Below, piece after piece: positions 37,230-48,190 of a stretch of DNA of 64,000 nt. Each line of letters begins with the position of its first letter. The stretch's first letter is position 1. The notes beneath the pieces are model-generated. The model worked only from the letters and a program-made list of their open reading frames with translations, ran no database searches and had not been told where the DNA came from. The stretch is from positions 1,105,606-1,169,605 of the forward strand of contig NZ_MDEB01000001.1 in the NCBI RefSeq assembly GCF_002939945.1, given 5' to 3'. Position numbers and translations under genes: made by a program. The stretch is from Xanthomonas arboricola pv. populi (GTDB taxonomy: Bacteria > Pseudomonadota > Gammaproteobacteria > Xanthomonadales > Xanthomonadaceae).

Positions 37230-38045
37230 ATGAAGACCCGCTTCGCCCTGACGCTGATGGCGCTGCTGCCGATCCTGGTCGCCTGCAAGGCCCAGGACGG
37301 CTCGTCCGACACCGCACCTGCGGCCACCACGCCGGCTGCCGAGACGGCGCCTGCTCCGGCCGCTGCCACGCCGGCCGCCGACCCCGCCGCACCGCCTGCG
37401 GTTGGCGAGAGCGCCAGCACCCCGCCGGCCGCCGCACCCAGCGCCGCACCGCGCGCGCCGAACGGCCCCGAGCCGGTCGCCGGCACCGACTATCTGGATA
37501 TCGAAGGCGGCCAGCCGTACCAGCAGGCTGCCGGCAAGATCGAAGTGGCCGAGGTCTTCGGCTATGTCTGCCCCGCCTGCAACGCGTTCCAGCCGCTGAT
37601 CGGGCCGTGGAAGGCCGGCCTGCCGTCGGACGTTCATTTCGTCTACGTGCCGGCGATGTTCGGCGGTCCGTGGGACGACTACGGCCGCGCGTTCTACGCC
37701 GCCGAAACCCTGGGCGTGCAGGAAAAGACCCACGAAGCGCTGTACAAGGCCATCCATACCGAACAGACCCTCAAGGGCGAGCGCGGCAAGGATTCGGTGC
37801 AGGACATCGCCGCGTTCTACGCCAAGTACGGCGTGGACCAGAAGACCTTCATCGATACCATGAGCAGCTTCGGCGTGTCGGCCAAGACCAACCGCGCCAA
37901 GCAGTTCGCCACCCGCAGCAAGCTCTCCGGCACCCCGTCGCTGATCGTCAACGGCAAGTACCTGGTCAAGGGCCAGAGCTTCCCGGACATGCTGCGCATC
38001 GCCGATCACCTGATTGCGCGCGAACGCGCCACGCTGGCCAAGTGA
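37230..38045 (+). CDS. DsbA-like lipoprotein with CPAC active site (second of tandem pair)
   Basis: A 271-residue relative of the upstream DsbA. It has a lipobox LVAC (Cys19), an Ala/Pro/Thr-rich tether of about 60 residues (24-80), then a thioredoxin fold with active site Cys114-Pro-Ala-Cys117 (FGYVCPACNAFQ). The cis-Pro loop is KLSGTPSLIVNGKYLV. The dipeptide between the cysteines sets redox potential in this family, so CPAC suggests a different potential or partner from CPHC. The pair probably arose by duplication. The ATG at 37230 follows TGGAGATCC. Confidence 0.9.
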   Translation: MKTRFALTLMALLPILVACKAQDGSSDTAPAATTPAAETAPAPAAATPAADPAAPPAVGESASTPPAAAPSAAPRAPNGPEPVAGTDYLDIEGGQPYQQAAGKIEVAEVFGYVCPACNAFQPLIGPWKAGLPSDVHFVYVPAMFGGPWDDYGRAFYAAETLGVQEKTHEALYKAIHTEQTLKGERGKDSVQDIAAFYAKYGVDQKTFIDTMSSFGVSAKTNRAKQFATRSKLSGTPSLIVNGKYLVKGQSFPDMLRIADHLIARERATLAK

Positions 38046-38064
38046 TCCTGTCGATCGCCGCCCT

Positions 38065-38832
38065 GTGAACGCTTCGGATTCGCGCACCCTGCGGGTGCTG
38101 ACGGCCAATATCCAGGCCGGCTCCAGCACCCGCCGTTACAGCGATTACGTCACGCGCAGCTGGTCGCACGCGCTGCCGCTGGGCAGCAAGCGCACCAGCC
38201 TGGACAGCATCGCCAAACTGGCCGGCGAGCGCGACATCGTCGGCCTGCAGGAAGCCGACCCGGGCAGCCTGCGCTCGGGTTTCACCAACCAGACCCACTA
38301 TCTGGCCGAGCGCGCCGGCTTCCATTACTGGAGCCACCAGCCCAACCGCCGCATGGGCGGTGTCGCCTCCAGCGCCAACGGCTTGCTCAGCAAGCTGGAA
38401 CCGCTGGAAGTGCAGGACCACGCCCTTCCCGGCCGGATCGGCGGGCGCGGCATCCTGCTGGCCAAGTTCGGGCAAGGTCGCGAAGGCCTGGCGGTGGCGG
38501 TGGCGCATCTGTCGCTGGGCGCCAACTCGCGCATGGCGCAGCTGGCCTTCATCGCCGAGTTGTTGTCCGAGCACCCCAACGCGATGTTGATGGGCGATTT
38601 CAACTGCATGGCCGACCGGCCGGAAATGCAGGCGCTGTATCGGCACACGCGATTGCAGCCGCCGAGCTGCGAAGTGCATACGTTTCCCAGCTGGCGTCCG
38701 GACCGGGCGATCGACCATATCCTGGTCAGCGACAGCCTCACCATCGAACATATCGAAGCGATTCCCGCAGCGTTCTCCGACCATCTTGCGGTCGGCATGG
38801 ATATCCGCGTGCCGCTGCACCTGCTGCGTTAA
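38065..38832 (+). CDS. Endonuclease/exonuclease/phosphatase family protein
   Basis: A 255-residue cytoplasmic protein of the DNase I-like (EEP) fold. Visible are LRVLTANIQAGSS near residue 9, the metal-binding Glu in IVGLQEADPGSL near 64, LMGDFNCMADRPE near 177 and the catalytic Asp-His end in AIDHILVSD and AFSDHLAVGMDI. Substrates in this family range from DNA to phospholipids; none can be chosen here. GTG 38065 is used because upstream codons fall in dsbA-like sequence; it starts 19 bases after the previous stop, so it is likely cotranscribed. Confidence 0.85.
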   Translation: MNASDSRTLRVLTANIQAGSSTRRYSDYVTRSWSHALPLGSKRTSLDSIAKLAGERDIVGLQEADPGSLRSGFTNQTHYLAERAGFHYWSHQPNRRMGGVASSANGLLSKLEPLEVQDHALPGRIGGRGILLAKFGQGREGLAVAVAHLSLGANSRMAQLAFIAELLSEHPNAMLMGDFNCMADRPEMQALYRHTRLQPPSCEVHTFPSWRPDRAIDHILVSDSLTIEHIEAIPAAFSDHLAVGMDIRVPLHLLR

Positions 38833-38895
38833 CACGCACGTCTATGTGGCTACGGGTTCGCACTGGCGGACTCGACCGATGACACCCCCTCGACG

Positions 38896-38924
38896 CCGCC
38901 TGTGCGATAACGCAGGCGGTTTTT
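38896..38924 (+). terminator. Intrinsic terminator
   Basis: CCGCCTG and CAGGCGG pair around a short loop and are followed by TTTTT. It ends the transcript that includes the dsbA pair and the EEP gene and separates it from the bet cluster. Confidence 0.8.
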
Positions 38925-38969
38925 CGTTGGGAGCACAGCACGTGATACGCGTCATATGAGTGTGTCGGC

Positions 38970-40949
38970 ATGAGTGCGGTTGAGTCCCAGACGTTGCCGG
39001 TGCGCACCCTGCGGCCGGTGTTCGTGCTGGCGGCAACCGTGGTGTGTACGTTTGCGTTGCTGGTGTCGTTGTTTCCGCTGGATGCAGGCCGTGTGCTGCT
39101 GGGCGCGCAGACCTGGGCCTCGCGCAATGTCGGCTGGTACTACCTGCTGGCGATGACGGTGTACCTGGTGTTCGTGCTCGGCGTGGCCTTGTCCAGCTAC
39201 GGCAACATCAAGCTCGGCGCCGATCACGACGAGCCGGAATTCAGCTATCTCTCCTGGGCCGGCATGTTGTTCGCTGCGGGCATCAGCATCACGCTGTTCT
39301 TCTTCTGCGTCTCCGAACCGCTCACCCATTACCTGCAACCGCCGCAGGGCGGCACCGGCAGCGGCGAAGCTTCCGCGCGGCAGGCGATGCAGCTGCTGTT
39401 CCTGCATTGGGGCCTGCATGGCTGGGGCGTGTTCGCGCTGGCAGCGATGGCGCTGGCGTATTTCGCATTCCGCCACAATCTGCCGCTGGCCTTGCGCTCG
39501 GCGCTGTATCCGCTGATCGGCAAGCGCATCAACGGGCCGATCGGCTACACCGTGGATGCGCTGGGCATCGTGGCCACCGTGTTCGGCCTGGGCGCGGACA
39601 TGGGCTTTGGCGTGCTGCATCTCAACGCCGGCCTGAGCACCTTGATGGACGTGCCGCACGCGCATTGGGTGCAGGTCGCGCTGATCGTGGCGATGATGGG
39701 CGCGGCGATCGTGGTGGCGGTCTCCGGCGTGGAAAAAGGCGTGCGCTGGATGTCGGACATCAACATGCTGCTGGCGATCGCGCTGCTGCTGTTCATGCTG
39801 TTCGCCGGCCCCACGCAGTATCTGCTCAACGCGCTGATCCAGAATCTGGGCGACTACCTGGGCAGTGTGGTCAACAAGAGTTTCGACGTGTACGCCTACG
39901 GCGGCCGCAGCGACTGGCTGGGCAACTGGACGGTGTTCTACTGGGCGTGGTGGATCGGCTGGGCACCGTTCGTGGGCCTGTTCATCGCGCGTATTTCGCG
40001 CGGCCGCACCATTCGCGAGTTCGTGCTCGGCGTGCTGCTGATCCCGCTCGGCTTCACCCTGGCGTGGCTGTCGATCTTCGGCAACAGCGCGCTGGACCAG
40101 TTGCTGCACCACGGCCAGGGTGCGCTGGCGCAGCAGGCCATCGATGCGCCGGAGACGGTGTTGTATTCGCTGCTGCAGGGCTACCCGTGGAGCCGCACGG
40201 TGATCACGGTGACGGTGGCGATCAGCTTCGTGTTCTTCGTGACCTCTGCCGATTCGGGCACCGTGGTGTTGTCCACGCTGTCCTCGCATGGCGGAGAGCC
40301 GCACGACGATGGCCCGCGCTGGCTGCGCGTGTTCTGGGGCGTACTCACCGCCGTGGTCACTGCAGGCTTGCTGCTGGCTGGCAGCATGGACGCGCTGAAA
40401 TCGGCCGTGGTGCTGGCCTCACTGCCGTTCTCCGCGGTGTTGCTGCTGATGGCGTGGGGATTGTCGCGCGCCCTCAGTGAAGAATCGCAGCGCAAGCGCG
40501 CGCAGCTCTACAGCCCCAGCCCGCTGATCGGGCAATCGCGGCATCACCGCGGCTGGCGTCAGCGCCTGGGCCAGGCGATGCATTTCCCGGCGCGCGATGA
40601 GGTCTATCGTTTCATGCACGACCAGGTGCGACCGGCGATCGAAGCGGTCACCGCGCAGCTGCAGGAAGAAGGCTGGCAGGTCAGCAGCCGGCTGGACGAC
40701 GACGACATGGAAATCAGTGTCGACCACGGCGAGCAGCAGGGCTTCCGCTACCAGGTGGTGATGCGCGGCTACCTCACCCCGTCTTTCGCCGCGCAACGCC
40801 TGCGCAACCAACGCTATTACCGCGCCGAAGTGTATCTGTACGAAGGCAGCCAGGACTACGACCTGGTCGGTTACAGCCGCGAGCAGATCATCAACGACAT
40901 CATCGATCAATACGAGCGTCACCTGCAGTTCCTGCATCTCACGCGCTGA
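38970..40949 (+). CDS. betT: BCCT-family choline/betaine transporter
   Basis: The 659-residue protein is a betaine/carnitine/choline transporter with about 12 helices. The family signature is complete: [24 protein letters not shown] near residue 324 (shown in part). Motifs [17 protein letters not shown] and SVSGVEKG-type sequence precede it. The C-terminal cytoplasmic tail of over 130 residues is long, as in BetT-type proteins where it sets osmotic response. Choline as substrate is inferred from betB and betA immediately downstream. The next start is 40 bases away. Confidence 0.9.
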   Translation: MSAVESQTLPVRTLRPVFVLAATVVCTFALLVSLFPLDAGRVLLGAQTWASRNVGWYYLLAMTVYLVFVLGVALSSYGNIKLGADHDEPEFSYLSWAGMLFAAGISITLFFFCVSEPLTHYLQPPQGGTGSGEASARQAMQLLFLHWGLHGWGVFALAAMALAYFAFRHNLPLALRSALYPLIGKRINGPIGYTVDALGIVATVFGLGADMGFGVLHLNAGLSTLMDVPHAHWVQVALIVAMMGAAIVVAVSGVEKGVRWMSDINMLLAIALLLFMLFAGPTQYLLNALIQNLGDYLGSVVNKSFDVYAYGGRSDWLGNWTVFYWAWWIGWAPFVGLFIARISRGRTIREFVLGVLLIPLGFTLAWLSIFGNSALDQLLHHGQGALAQQAIDAPETVLYSLLQGYPWSRTVITVTVAISFVFFVTSADSGTVVLSTLSSHGGEPHDDGPRWLRVFWGVLTAVVTAGLLLAGSMDALKSAVVLASLPFSAVLLLMAWGLSRALSEESQRKRAQLYSPSPLIGQSRHHRGWRQRLGQAMHFPARDEVYRFMHDQVRPAIEAVTAQLQEEGWQVSSRLDDDDMEISVDHGEQQGFRYQVVMRGYLTPSFAAQRLRNQRYYRAEVYLYEGSQDYDLVGYSREQIINDIIDQYERHLQFLHLTR

Positions 40950-40989
40950 GGTGCCACCGCTGCCGCGTGCGCCCCACAGGAGGTTTGTC

Positions 40990-42462
40990 ATGCCACGTTT
41001 TCCCGACCAGTTGCTGTACATCGGCGGCCGTTATGTTCCCGCCCGCGGCGGCCACACCTTCGAGGTGGTCAACCCGGCCACCGGCGAAGTGCTGGCCAAT
41101 GTGCACAACGCCGGTGCCGACGACCTGGATGCCGCCGTCGACAGCGCCAAGACCGGCCAACAGCAATGGGCGGCACTGACCACGGTGGAGCGCTCGCGCA
41201 TCCTGCTGCGTGCGGTGGCGCTGCTGCGCGAGCGCAACGACGCGCTGGCCGAGCTGGAAACGCTCAACACCGGCAAGCCGCTAAGCGAAACCCGCAGCGT
41301 GGACATCGTCACCGGCGCGGACGTGCTGGAGTACTACGCCGGGGTGGCGCAGGCGCTGCAGGGCGCACAGCTGCCGCTGCGCGAAGGCAGCTTCTTCTAC
41401 ACGCGGCACGAGCCGCTGGGCGTGGTCGGCGCGATCGGCGCGTGGAATTACCCGATCCAGATTGCGCTGTGGAAAGCCGCGCCCGCACTGGCGGCCGGCA
41501 ACGCAATGATCTTCAAGCCCAGCGAGGTGACGCCGCTGACAGCGCTCAAGCTGGCCGAACTCTTCACCGAAGCCGGCCTGCCCGATGGCGTGTTCAACGT
41601 GCTGCCCGGCGACGGCGCAAGCGTGGGCACCGCGCTCACCGAACACCCGCAGATCGAAAAGATCAGCTTCACCGGCGGCACTGCGACCGGACGCAAGGTG
41701 ATGGCGAGCGCCTCGAGTTCGTCGCTGAAGGACGTGACCATGGAACTGGGCGGCAAGTCGCCCTTGATCGTCTGTGCCGACGCCGACCTGGATCTGGCCG
41801 CCGACATCGCGATGATGGCCAACTTCTACAGCTCCGGGCAGGTGTGCACCAACGGTACGCGCGTGTTCGTTCCACGCGCGCTGCGCAACGCCTTCGAGGC
41901 GCGGCTGCTGGCACGCGTGCAACGCATCCACATCGGCGACCCGCTGGACGAGCGCACCACCTTCGGCCCGATGGTCAGCGCCGCGCACATGCAACGCGTG
42001 CTCGACTACATCGAACAGGGCAAGGCGGAGGGCGCACGCCTGCTGTGCGGCGGCGAACGTCTGCGCGACGGCGCACTGGCACAGGGCTGCTATATCGCAC
42101 CGACCATCTTCAGCGATTGCACCGACGTGATGGCCATCGTGCGCGAGGAGATCTTCGGGCCGGTGCTGAGCCTGCTCACCTACGACGACGAAGACGAAGC
42201 GATCGCGCGTGCCAATGCCACCACGTACGGCCTGGCCGCAGGTGTGGTGACGCCGGACCTGGCGCGCGCGCATCGCCTGATCCATCGCCTGCAAGCCGGC
42301 ATCTGCTGGATCAACACCTGGGGCGAGTCACCAGCACCGATGCCGGTGGGCGGCTACAAGCAATCCGGCGTGGGTCGCGAGAACGGCCTGGCCACGCTGC
42401 AGGCCTATACCCGCACCAAATCCATCCAGGTCGAACTGGAACGCTACGCGTCGGTATTCTGA
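40990..42462 (+). CDS. betB: Betaine aldehyde dehydrogenase
   Basis: BetB oxidises betaine aldehyde to glycine betaine with NAD(P)+. The 490 residues match the family length. Motifs are the cofactor loop [13 protein letters not shown] near residue 226, the general base Glu in MELGGKSP near residue 250 and the nucleophile Cys286 in [10 protein letters not shown]. The C-terminal part has [11 protein letters not shown] and [14 protein letters not shown] strong AGGAGG stands 7 bases before ATG 40990. It forms a cluster with the upstream transporter and betA. Confidence 0.96.
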   Translation: MPRFPDQLLYIGGRYVPARGGHTFEVVNPATGEVLANVHNAGADDLDAAVDSAKTGQQQWAALTTVERSRILLRAVALLRERNDALAELETLNTGKPLSETRSVDIVTGADVLEYYAGVAQALQGAQLPLREGSFFYTRHEPLGVVGAIGAWNYPIQIALWKAAPALAAGNAMIFKPSEVTPLTALKLAELFTEAGLPDGVFNVLPGDGASVGTALTEHPQIEKISFTGGTATGRKVMASASSSSLKDVTMELGGKSPLIVCADADLDLAADIAMMANFYSSGQVCTNGTRVFVPRALRNAFEARLLARVQRIHIGDPLDERTTFGPMVSAAHMQRVLDYIEQGKAEGARLLCGGERLRDGALAQGCYIAPTIFSDCTDVMAIVREEIFGPVLSLLTYDDEDEAIARANATTYGLAAGVVTPDLARAHRLIHRLQAGICWINTWGESPAPMPVGGYKQSGVGRENGLATLQAYTRTKSIQVELERYASVF

Positions 42463-42634
42463 CTGGCTGACGCCCCCTGACAGGCAGTCGCACAGCGCCA
42501 CCGGCAACACGCGCGAGCCGCTACCTGCGAATCGTGCTGTCGGATCGACGGCTGCCGTTTCGAACAAAGACCGCCGGCCCACTGCGCAATCGTTTTGAAG
42601 CCGCTTCGACCGGCACCGCAACAAGGAGAAACTC

Positions 42635-44305
42635 ATGCAACGCGAATACGACTACATCATCATCGGCGCCGGCTCGGCAGGTAACGTGCTGGCCGCGCGC
42701 CTGACCGAAGATCCGGGCGTCAGCGTGTTGCTGCTGGAAGCGGGCGGACCGGATTATCGGCTGGACTTCCGCACCCAGATGCCGGCGGCGCTGGCCTTCC
42801 CGCTGCAGGGCCGTCGCTACAACTGGGCCTACGAGACCGAGCCGGAGCCGCATATGGACAACCGGCGCATGGAATGCGGGCGCGGCAAGGGGCTGGGCGG
42901 CTCGTCGTTGATCAACGGCATGTGCTACATCCGCGGCAACGCGCTGGATTTCGACCACTGGGCCAGGCGGCCGGGCCTGGAAGACTGGAGCTACCGCGAT
43001 GTGTTGCCGTATTTCCGCAAGGCCGAGACGCGCGACATCGGTGCCAACGATTATCACGGCGGCGAAGGCCCGGTCAGCGTCGCCACGCCGAAGAACGACA
43101 ACAACGTGCTGTTCCATGCAATGGTGGATGCCGGCGTGCAGGCCGGTTACCCGCGTACCGACGATCTCAATGGCTATCAGCAGGAAGGCTTCGGGCCGAT
43201 GGATCGCACGGTGACGCCGCACGGGCGTCGCGCAAGCACGGCGCGCGGCTATCTGGACATGGCGCGTCCACGCGATGGCCTGCACATCGTCACCCATGCC
43301 ACCACCGATCGCATCCTGTTTGCCGGCAAGCGCGCGATCGGCGTGCACTACCTGGTCGGCAACAGCAGCGAAGGCATCGATGCGCATGCGCGCCGCGAGG
43401 TGCTGGTGTGCGCTGGCGCGATCGCCTCGCCGCAGCTGCTGCAACGCTCCGGTGTCGGCGCGCCGGATCTATTGCGCGCACTGGATGTGCAGTTGGTGCA
43501 CGACCTGCCCGGCGTTGGCCAGAACCTGCAGGATCACCTGGAGGTCTACATCCAGTACGCCTGCACCAAGCCGGTGTCGTTGTATCCGGCACTGCAATGG
43601 TGGAACCAGCCGGCCATCGGTGCGCAGTGGTTGTTCGCCGGCACCGGCACCGGCGCCAGCAATCAGTTCGAGGCCGGCGGCTTCATCCGCACGCGCGAAG
43701 AATTCGACTGGCCCAATATCCAGTACCACTTCCTCCCCGTTGCGATCAATTACAACGGCAGCAATGCGGTGAAGGAACACGGCTTCCAGGCGCATGTGGG
43801 GTCGATGCGCACCCCCAGCCGCGGGCGCGTGCATGCCAAGTCGCGCGACCCGCGCCAGCATCCGTCGATCCTGTTCAACTACCAGTCCACCGATCAGGAC
43901 TGGCAGGAATTCCGCGATGCGATCCGCATCACCCGCGAGATCATCGCCCAACCCGCACTGGACGCCTACCGCGGCCGAGAAATCAGCCCGAGCGCAGACT
44001 GCAAGACCGATGCCGAGCTGGACGCCTTCGTGCGCGCACGCGCAGAGACGGCGTATCACCCGTCCTGCTCCTGTGCGATGGGCAGCGATGACATGGCGGT
44101 GGTCGACGGACAGGGCCGTGTGCACGGCATGGAGGGCCTGCGTGTGATCGATGCATCGATCATGCCGCGCATCATCACCGGCAACCTCAACGCCACCACC
44201 ATCATGATCGCCGAGAAGATCGCCGATCGCATGCGCGGCCGCACGCCACTGCCGCGCAGCACGGCGGACTACTACGTGGCTGGCGATGCGCCTGTGCGTG
44301 GGTGA
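42635..44305 (+). CDS. betA: Choline dehydrogenase
   Basis: BetA is a membrane-associated GMC-family flavoenzyme that oxidises choline to betaine aldehyde and can take the aldehyde further. The 556-residue protein has the N-terminal FAD motif [16 protein letters not shown] near residue 6. [15 protein letters not shown] follows near residue 86, [12 protein letters not shown] near residue 265, and the catalytic region [12 protein letters not shown] near residue 471. ATG 42635 follows AAGGAG. It starts 172 bases after betB. No betI repressor is present in the window. Confidence 0.95.
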   Translation: MQREYDYIIIGAGSAGNVLAARLTEDPGVSVLLLEAGGPDYRLDFRTQMPAALAFPLQGRRYNWAYETEPEPHMDNRRMECGRGKGLGGSSLINGMCYIRGNALDFDHWARRPGLEDWSYRDVLPYFRKAETRDIGANDYHGGEGPVSVATPKNDNNVLFHAMVDAGVQAGYPRTDDLNGYQQEGFGPMDRTVTPHGRRASTARGYLDMARPRDGLHIVTHATTDRILFAGKRAIGVHYLVGNSSEGIDAHARREVLVCAGAIASPQLLQRSGVGAPDLLRALDVQLVHDLPGVGQNLQDHLEVYIQYACTKPVSLYPALQWWNQPAIGAQWLFAGTGTGASNQFEAGGFIRTREEFDWPNIQYHFLPVAINYNGSNAVKEHGFQAHVGSMRTPSRGRVHAKSRDPRQHPSILFNYQSTDQDWQEFRDAIRITREIIAQPALDAYRGREISPSADCKTDAELDAFVRARAETAYHPSCSCAMGSDDMAVVDGQGRVHGMEGLRVIDASIMPRIITGNLNATTIMIAEKIADRMRGRTPLPRSTADYYVAGDAPVRG

Positions 44306-44335
44306 TGCTAGAAAACACGGTGCGCCACCCTGAGT

Positions 44336-44483
44336 CGAGTGCGCGGTGCCCTCACCGCTCGCGGGACACGCCGCAAGGACGTCCTTGTAGGCTCGGTGGC
44401 GGCATCCATGCCGCCACACGGTCCCGCAATCGGTGAGGACACCGCACCAGAAAGTTTGCAGGTTGTTTATTGAAAGCCTGTCT
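44336..44483 (-). repeat. Nested-palindrome repeat, copy 4 (reverse orientation)
   Basis: Reverse-orientation copy with inner stem GTGGCGGCAT-CCA-TGCCGCCAC and outer CGCGGGAC/GTCCCGC arms, ending with TTTATTGAAAGCCTG. It begins 30 bases after betA. The 44306-45039 gap consists mainly of four copies of this repeat family and holds no gene I can support. Confidence 0.85.
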
Positions 44484-44559
44484 TCTGATCCCGTTGCGTT
44501 GCGGAGCTGATCGGATGCGCCATTACCGAACAACGCACGTCATGCACTGCTTGCAGCCA

Positions 44560-44709
44560 TGCACACCGACCATCTTCGATGGTCCTTGCCCGCTCACCGT
44601 CGCGGGACCTTACGCGGCATGGATGCCGCGTAAGAGCCTGCAAGGACGTACTTGCGGCGTGTCCTGCGATGGTGGGCGGGCAAGGGCCCCGCAGCCAACG
44701 CGCAGCGTC
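44560..44709 (+). repeat. Nested-palindrome repeat, copy 5
   Basis: Forward copy with the inner stem TTACGCGGCAT-GGA-TGCCGCGTAA and both outer arms. Homology to the copy at 50307 extends about 45 bases further upstream, to a shared CATTACCGAACAACGC, so the full element is longer than the palindrome. Confidence 0.88.
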
Positions 44710-44850
44710 GAGGGCGCGGCGCCCTCACCGCTTGCGGGACACGCCGTAAACCCGTCCATGGGGGCTCGGTGGCGGCATCCGTGCCGCCACACGGTCCCGC
44801 AACCGGCAAGGACACCGCACCAGGAAGTTAGTCGGTGCTTTATTGAAAAC
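44710..44850 (-). repeat. Nested-palindrome repeat, copy 6 (reverse orientation)
   Basis: Reverse-orientation copy directly abutting copy 5. Inner stem GTGGCGGCAT-CCG-TGCCGCCAC with GCGGGAC/GTCCCGC arms; it ends CTTTATTGAAAACC, where the next forward copy begins. Confidence 0.86.
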
Positions 44851-45011
44851 CATGCACACCGACCAACTCGACTGGTCCTTGCCCGCCCACCGTCGCGGGA
44901 CCTTATGCGACATGGATGCCGCATAAGAGCTTACAGGGACGTACTTGCAGCGTGTCCCGCGATGGTGGGCGGGCAAGGGCCCTGCAGCCAAGCCACAGAT
45001 CAGCCGCTCTC
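44851..45011 (+). repeat. Nested-palindrome repeat, copy 7
   Basis: Forward copy beginning CATGCACACCGACC with inner stem TTATGCGACAT-GGA-TGCCGCATAA (one mismatch in the stem) and intact outer arms. It ends 28 bases before the stop of the convergent TonB-receptor gene. Confidence 0.87.
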
Positions 45012-45039
45012 CGCTTTACGACCGACCCGACCTGATGGA

Positions 45040-47919
45040 CTAAAACTTCAAATCCACCCGCGCATACCAGAAGCGCCCACCGGGAATGTCGTAAGTGGAT
45101 GCGTCATAGCCGTTGAGTGAGCACGATAGGCACAGCGGCGGATCCTTGTCGAACACGTTGTTCAAACCGGCCGTGAGTTGCAGACCCTTGAGCCAATCGA
45201 CGCGATAACCCACCTGCGCATCGTGATAAGTGATCGCATCCAGGCGATTGGTGCCCACGGTCGCATCGGAACACACTGCGAATTCCACCGCATCGCCGCA
45301 TTGCTCGGTGAGTTTGGAAATGTGGCGCGCCGTCCACGAGGCGGTCCAATTACCCAGCGACCAATCCAGCACTGCATTGCTGGTCCATTCGGGAATTGCG
45401 CTGTCGACCACTTCGATGCCTGGCCCCTGCGGCTGACGCTGTCCTGCCGCACCGAGCGCCTCGTAACGGCCCACGAAGGTGTTCTGCCAAGACAACGTGA
45501 AACGGCCAAACGCCGTCTCCGGCAACGTCCAGAACAGATCCACATCCCAACCATCGGTCTTGATCGAGCCCAGGTTGGTCAACCGATTGTTGAACGCATT
45601 GATGCCGCCGGTAGACGCGCGCCCGATGCCATTGCAATACAGCGTGTCCAAGGTATCCACGCACAGGTCCAGCTGCGTTTGCGCATTGATCGCCTGGATC
45701 GCGCCATCGACATGGTGCCGATAGAACGTCATCTCCAGATCGAGGCGGTCGGACCAGCTGGCATTGCTGGCGAAGCCCGGGCTGAACACGAAGCCCGCGC
45801 TGAAGCTGCGCGAGCGCTCCGGATCCAGTTGCTCATTGCCGCCGGTGGTGACCGAGATCTGCTGGTTGGCCTGTTGATACCCGGCCGGTACGCCGAGCGA
45901 TGCGCAGTTGGCGGCGCTGCCGCGCGGCGCGGTGCCGCCCAACCCGATCGAGCATGGATCGGACAACTGCAGATCGGCGCGCGCCGCCGAACCGAACAAC
46001 TCGCCGATGGTCGGCGCACGGAAGCCTTCCGCGTAACTGGTGCGCAGCACCAACTCATCGGTGACCTGCCAACGCAAGCCGTATTTGGGCGTGAACTCGC
46101 CACCGAACGTGGAGTAGTCCGAATAGCGGCCAGCGATGTTCAGGTCGAGTCTGCCGCCCAACGACGAATTGGCGAAGATCGGGATATTGAGTTCGAGATA
46201 GGCCTCGTTGACGTCGTAGCTGCCCGAGGTCGGCAACGACGGCACACCGTTGTAGCGTCCCGCCACGGTGAGCGGATCGGGTTGGTACGACCCTTCGTAC
46301 TTGCGGTACTCGTAGCCGGTGGCGAACGACACCGCACCGCCGGGCAGCTGGAACAACTCGCTGCTCAGGTTGGCGGTGAACAGGCTCAACTCGTTCTGGC
46401 TGCGGTCGCGCACCACCGGCTGGATCCAGCGCAACATCTCCGGCGTGATGCTGCCGGTGCCGCTGAAGATATCCAGCGGCACGCAGCCGGCCACCGCCGC
46501 ACACGCGGCCGGATCGCCCAGGCCCAGATTGATGTTGTAGAGGTTGTAGCTGCCGTAGTTGGTCTGTTCGGCCTTGTTCTTGCTGTACATGCCGTTGATG
46601 TCCCAGAACCAGGTGCGCGCCGCGCCTTCGAAGGTGCCCACCAGACCGGTGCCGAAATACTGCGTGTCGACCTGTTGCTCGAAGCGGCGCGCCCCGCCTT
46701 CCACCGGGCGGCGGCCGATCTGGATCAGGTTGGTGGCCGAATTCAACTCAAAGCCGAACGGATTGAACGGATTGAGCGCGGAAATCACGATGTTGTCGGC
46801 CAGCGGATTGCCGGTACCGGCATCGGGGCCGAGAAAGATCGGCTCCGGCGCTGCCTGGTTGGTCGACTCGCGCCGGTTGCCCAGCGCCTTGACGTACCAC
46901 TGCACGTCGTCGTTGAAGTAATAGCGGAACTGCGCAAACACGCCCTTGCGCTCGGACGGCGTCAGCAACAGATTCTGTTCTGCAAAGTTGTAGCGGTCCG
47001 CGGTGCCGAAGCAGTGGTAATCGTCGCTGCGTGTACAGCCGGCACTGCCGTCGTATTGCGGCGCGCCGACGCCGGCGTTGGGCGTGAGGTTCTGGCGCAC
47101 GCCGGTATTGGGGTCGACGAACTGGAAGCGACCATCCGGCGTTGCCGAGCTGGCGAAGGTCAACCCGGTACCCGGTATCGGGAAGCGGGCCTGCGCGCGA
47201 TCGCGCGCATAGATTGGTTCCTGCTTGACGTAGCTGGCGCCCAGAAACAGGCTGAAATCCTCGCCGCTGGTGCCCCAGGCCAGATCCATGCCCTGGTTGG
47301 CGCCGTCGCCCTTGCCGTATTGCCCGTAGTTGAGCGTGACCTGCGCACCGTCGAAGCTGCGCCGGGTGATGATGTTGACCACGCCGGCGATCGCATCAGA
47401 GCCGTACAGCGACGAGGCGCCATCTTCGAGCACCTCGATGCGCTCCACGATGGCCAATGGAATGGTGTTGAGGTCGGTCGAGGAACCCACGCCGGAGGCC
47501 GAGGATTCGTTCACCCAGCGGATGCCATCCACCAGGACCAGCACGCGCTTGGAGCCGAGATGGCGCAGATCCACCTGCGCCGAGCCGGCGCCCACACCAC
47601 CGCCATCGGGCGGAAAGCCGAAGTTGCCGGACGAGTTGAACTTGGCGTTGAGCGCCGACCCCGATGCAGTGAGTTCCTGCAGCACCTCGCCGATGGAGGT
47701 CAGGCCGGTGCGTTCGATGTCGGCGCGGTTGAGCGTCTGGATCGGCACCTGGCCCTGCAACTCTGCGGTCTTGATGCGCGTGCCGGTGACCTGCACGCTG
47801 TCGAGCGTGCGCGTACTCGAGGCAGGCTCGGGCTGTTGCGCCCAGGCGAGTGTGGGAACCAGACACAACGACAACGGCACGGCCAGGCATGACCGAGGTG
47901 GGCCAATCAGACGCTTCAT
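45040..47919 (-). CDS. TonB-dependent outer-membrane receptor
   Basis: A 959-residue receptor with a signal peptide ([19 protein letters not shown]). The plug domain shows [25 protein letters not shown] and [17 protein letters not shown] 22-strand-type barrel ends with the terminal Phe ([10 protein letters not shown]). The plug sequence with [17 protein letters not shown] is typical of the large Xanthomonas receptor set. The ligand is unknown; no transporter or enzyme gene is adjacent to suggest one. ATG 47919 follows GAGAGAAAGG and begins the signal peptide; longer upstream frames run into the divergent lytic transglycosylase promoter. Confidence 0.92.
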   Translation of the reverse strand: MKRLIGPPRSCLAVPLSLCLVPTLAWAQQPEPASSTRTLDSVQVTGTRIKTAELQGQVPIQTLNRADIERTGLTSIGEVLQELTASGSALNAKFNSSGNFGFPPDGGGVGAGSAQVDLRHLGSKRVLVLVDGIRWVNESSASGVGSSTDLNTIPLAIVERIEVLEDGASSLYGSDAIAGVVNIITRRSFDGAQVTLNYGQYGKGDGANQGMDLAWGTSGEDFSLFLGASYVKQEPIYARDRAQARFPIPGTGLTFASSATPDGRFQFVDPNTGVRQNLTPNAGVGAPQYDGSAGCTRSDDYHCFGTADRYNFAEQNLLLTPSERKGVFAQFRYYFNDDVQWYVKALGNRRESTNQAAPEPIFLGPDAGTGNPLADNIVISALNPFNPFGFELNSATNLIQIGRRPVEGGARRFEQQVDTQYFGTGLVGTFEGAARTWFWDINGMYSKNKAEQTNYGSYNLYNINLGLGDPAACAAVAGCVPLDIFSGTGSITPEMLRWIQPVVRDRSQNELSLFTANLSSELFQLPGGAVSFATGYEYRKYEGSYQPDPLTVAGRYNGVPSLPTSGSYDVNEAYLELNIPIFANSSLGGRLDLNIAGRYSDYSTFGGEFTPKYGLRWQVTDELVLRTSYAEGFRAPTIGELFGSAARADLQLSDPCSIGLGGTAPRGSAANCASLGVPAGYQQANQQISVTTGGNEQLDPERSRSFSAGFVFSPGFASNASWSDRLDLEMTFYRHHVDGAIQAINAQTQLDLCVDTLDTLYCNGIGRASTGGINAFNNRLTNLGSIKTDGWDVDLFWTLPETAFGRFTLSWQNTFVGRYEALGAAGQRQPQGPGIEVVDSAIPEWTSNAVLDWSLGNWTASWTARHISKLTEQCGDAVEFAVCSDATVGTNRLDAITYHDAQVGYRVDWLKGLQLTAGLNNVFDKDPPLCLSCSLNGYDASTYDIPGGRFWYARVDLKF

Positions 47920-48190
47920 CCTTTCTCTCTCCAGAAGGATTCTTGAGTGTCCGCACGCCCCCGTGCCCCGCGGTCCGCCCCCACTTTTAAACGAAGCCTT
48001 AACGCCCCGCAAGCCGGCCTTGCCGCAGTGGGAAGTGGTCCGCATTGCGCTGCGGCGGCAGGCCACGGGTGCGCATGCGCGGTACGCACTTGCATCGCAT
48101 TGCACGCCCGTCGCTGCCGGCAGCGTCGGTTGGTACCGATCTGGTGCGCATTCACTCAGGCGCGCAGGCGCGCTTCGGTATCATCGCGCA

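Noticed and set aside
45178-47892. Plus-strand open frame of about 900 codons
   Set aside because: Antisense to the TonB receptor gene, with biased composition and no motif.
47330-48190. N-terminal extension of the lytic transglycosylase
   Set aside because: The frame is open upstream but antisense to the receptor gene; the signal peptide of Slt begins at 48191.
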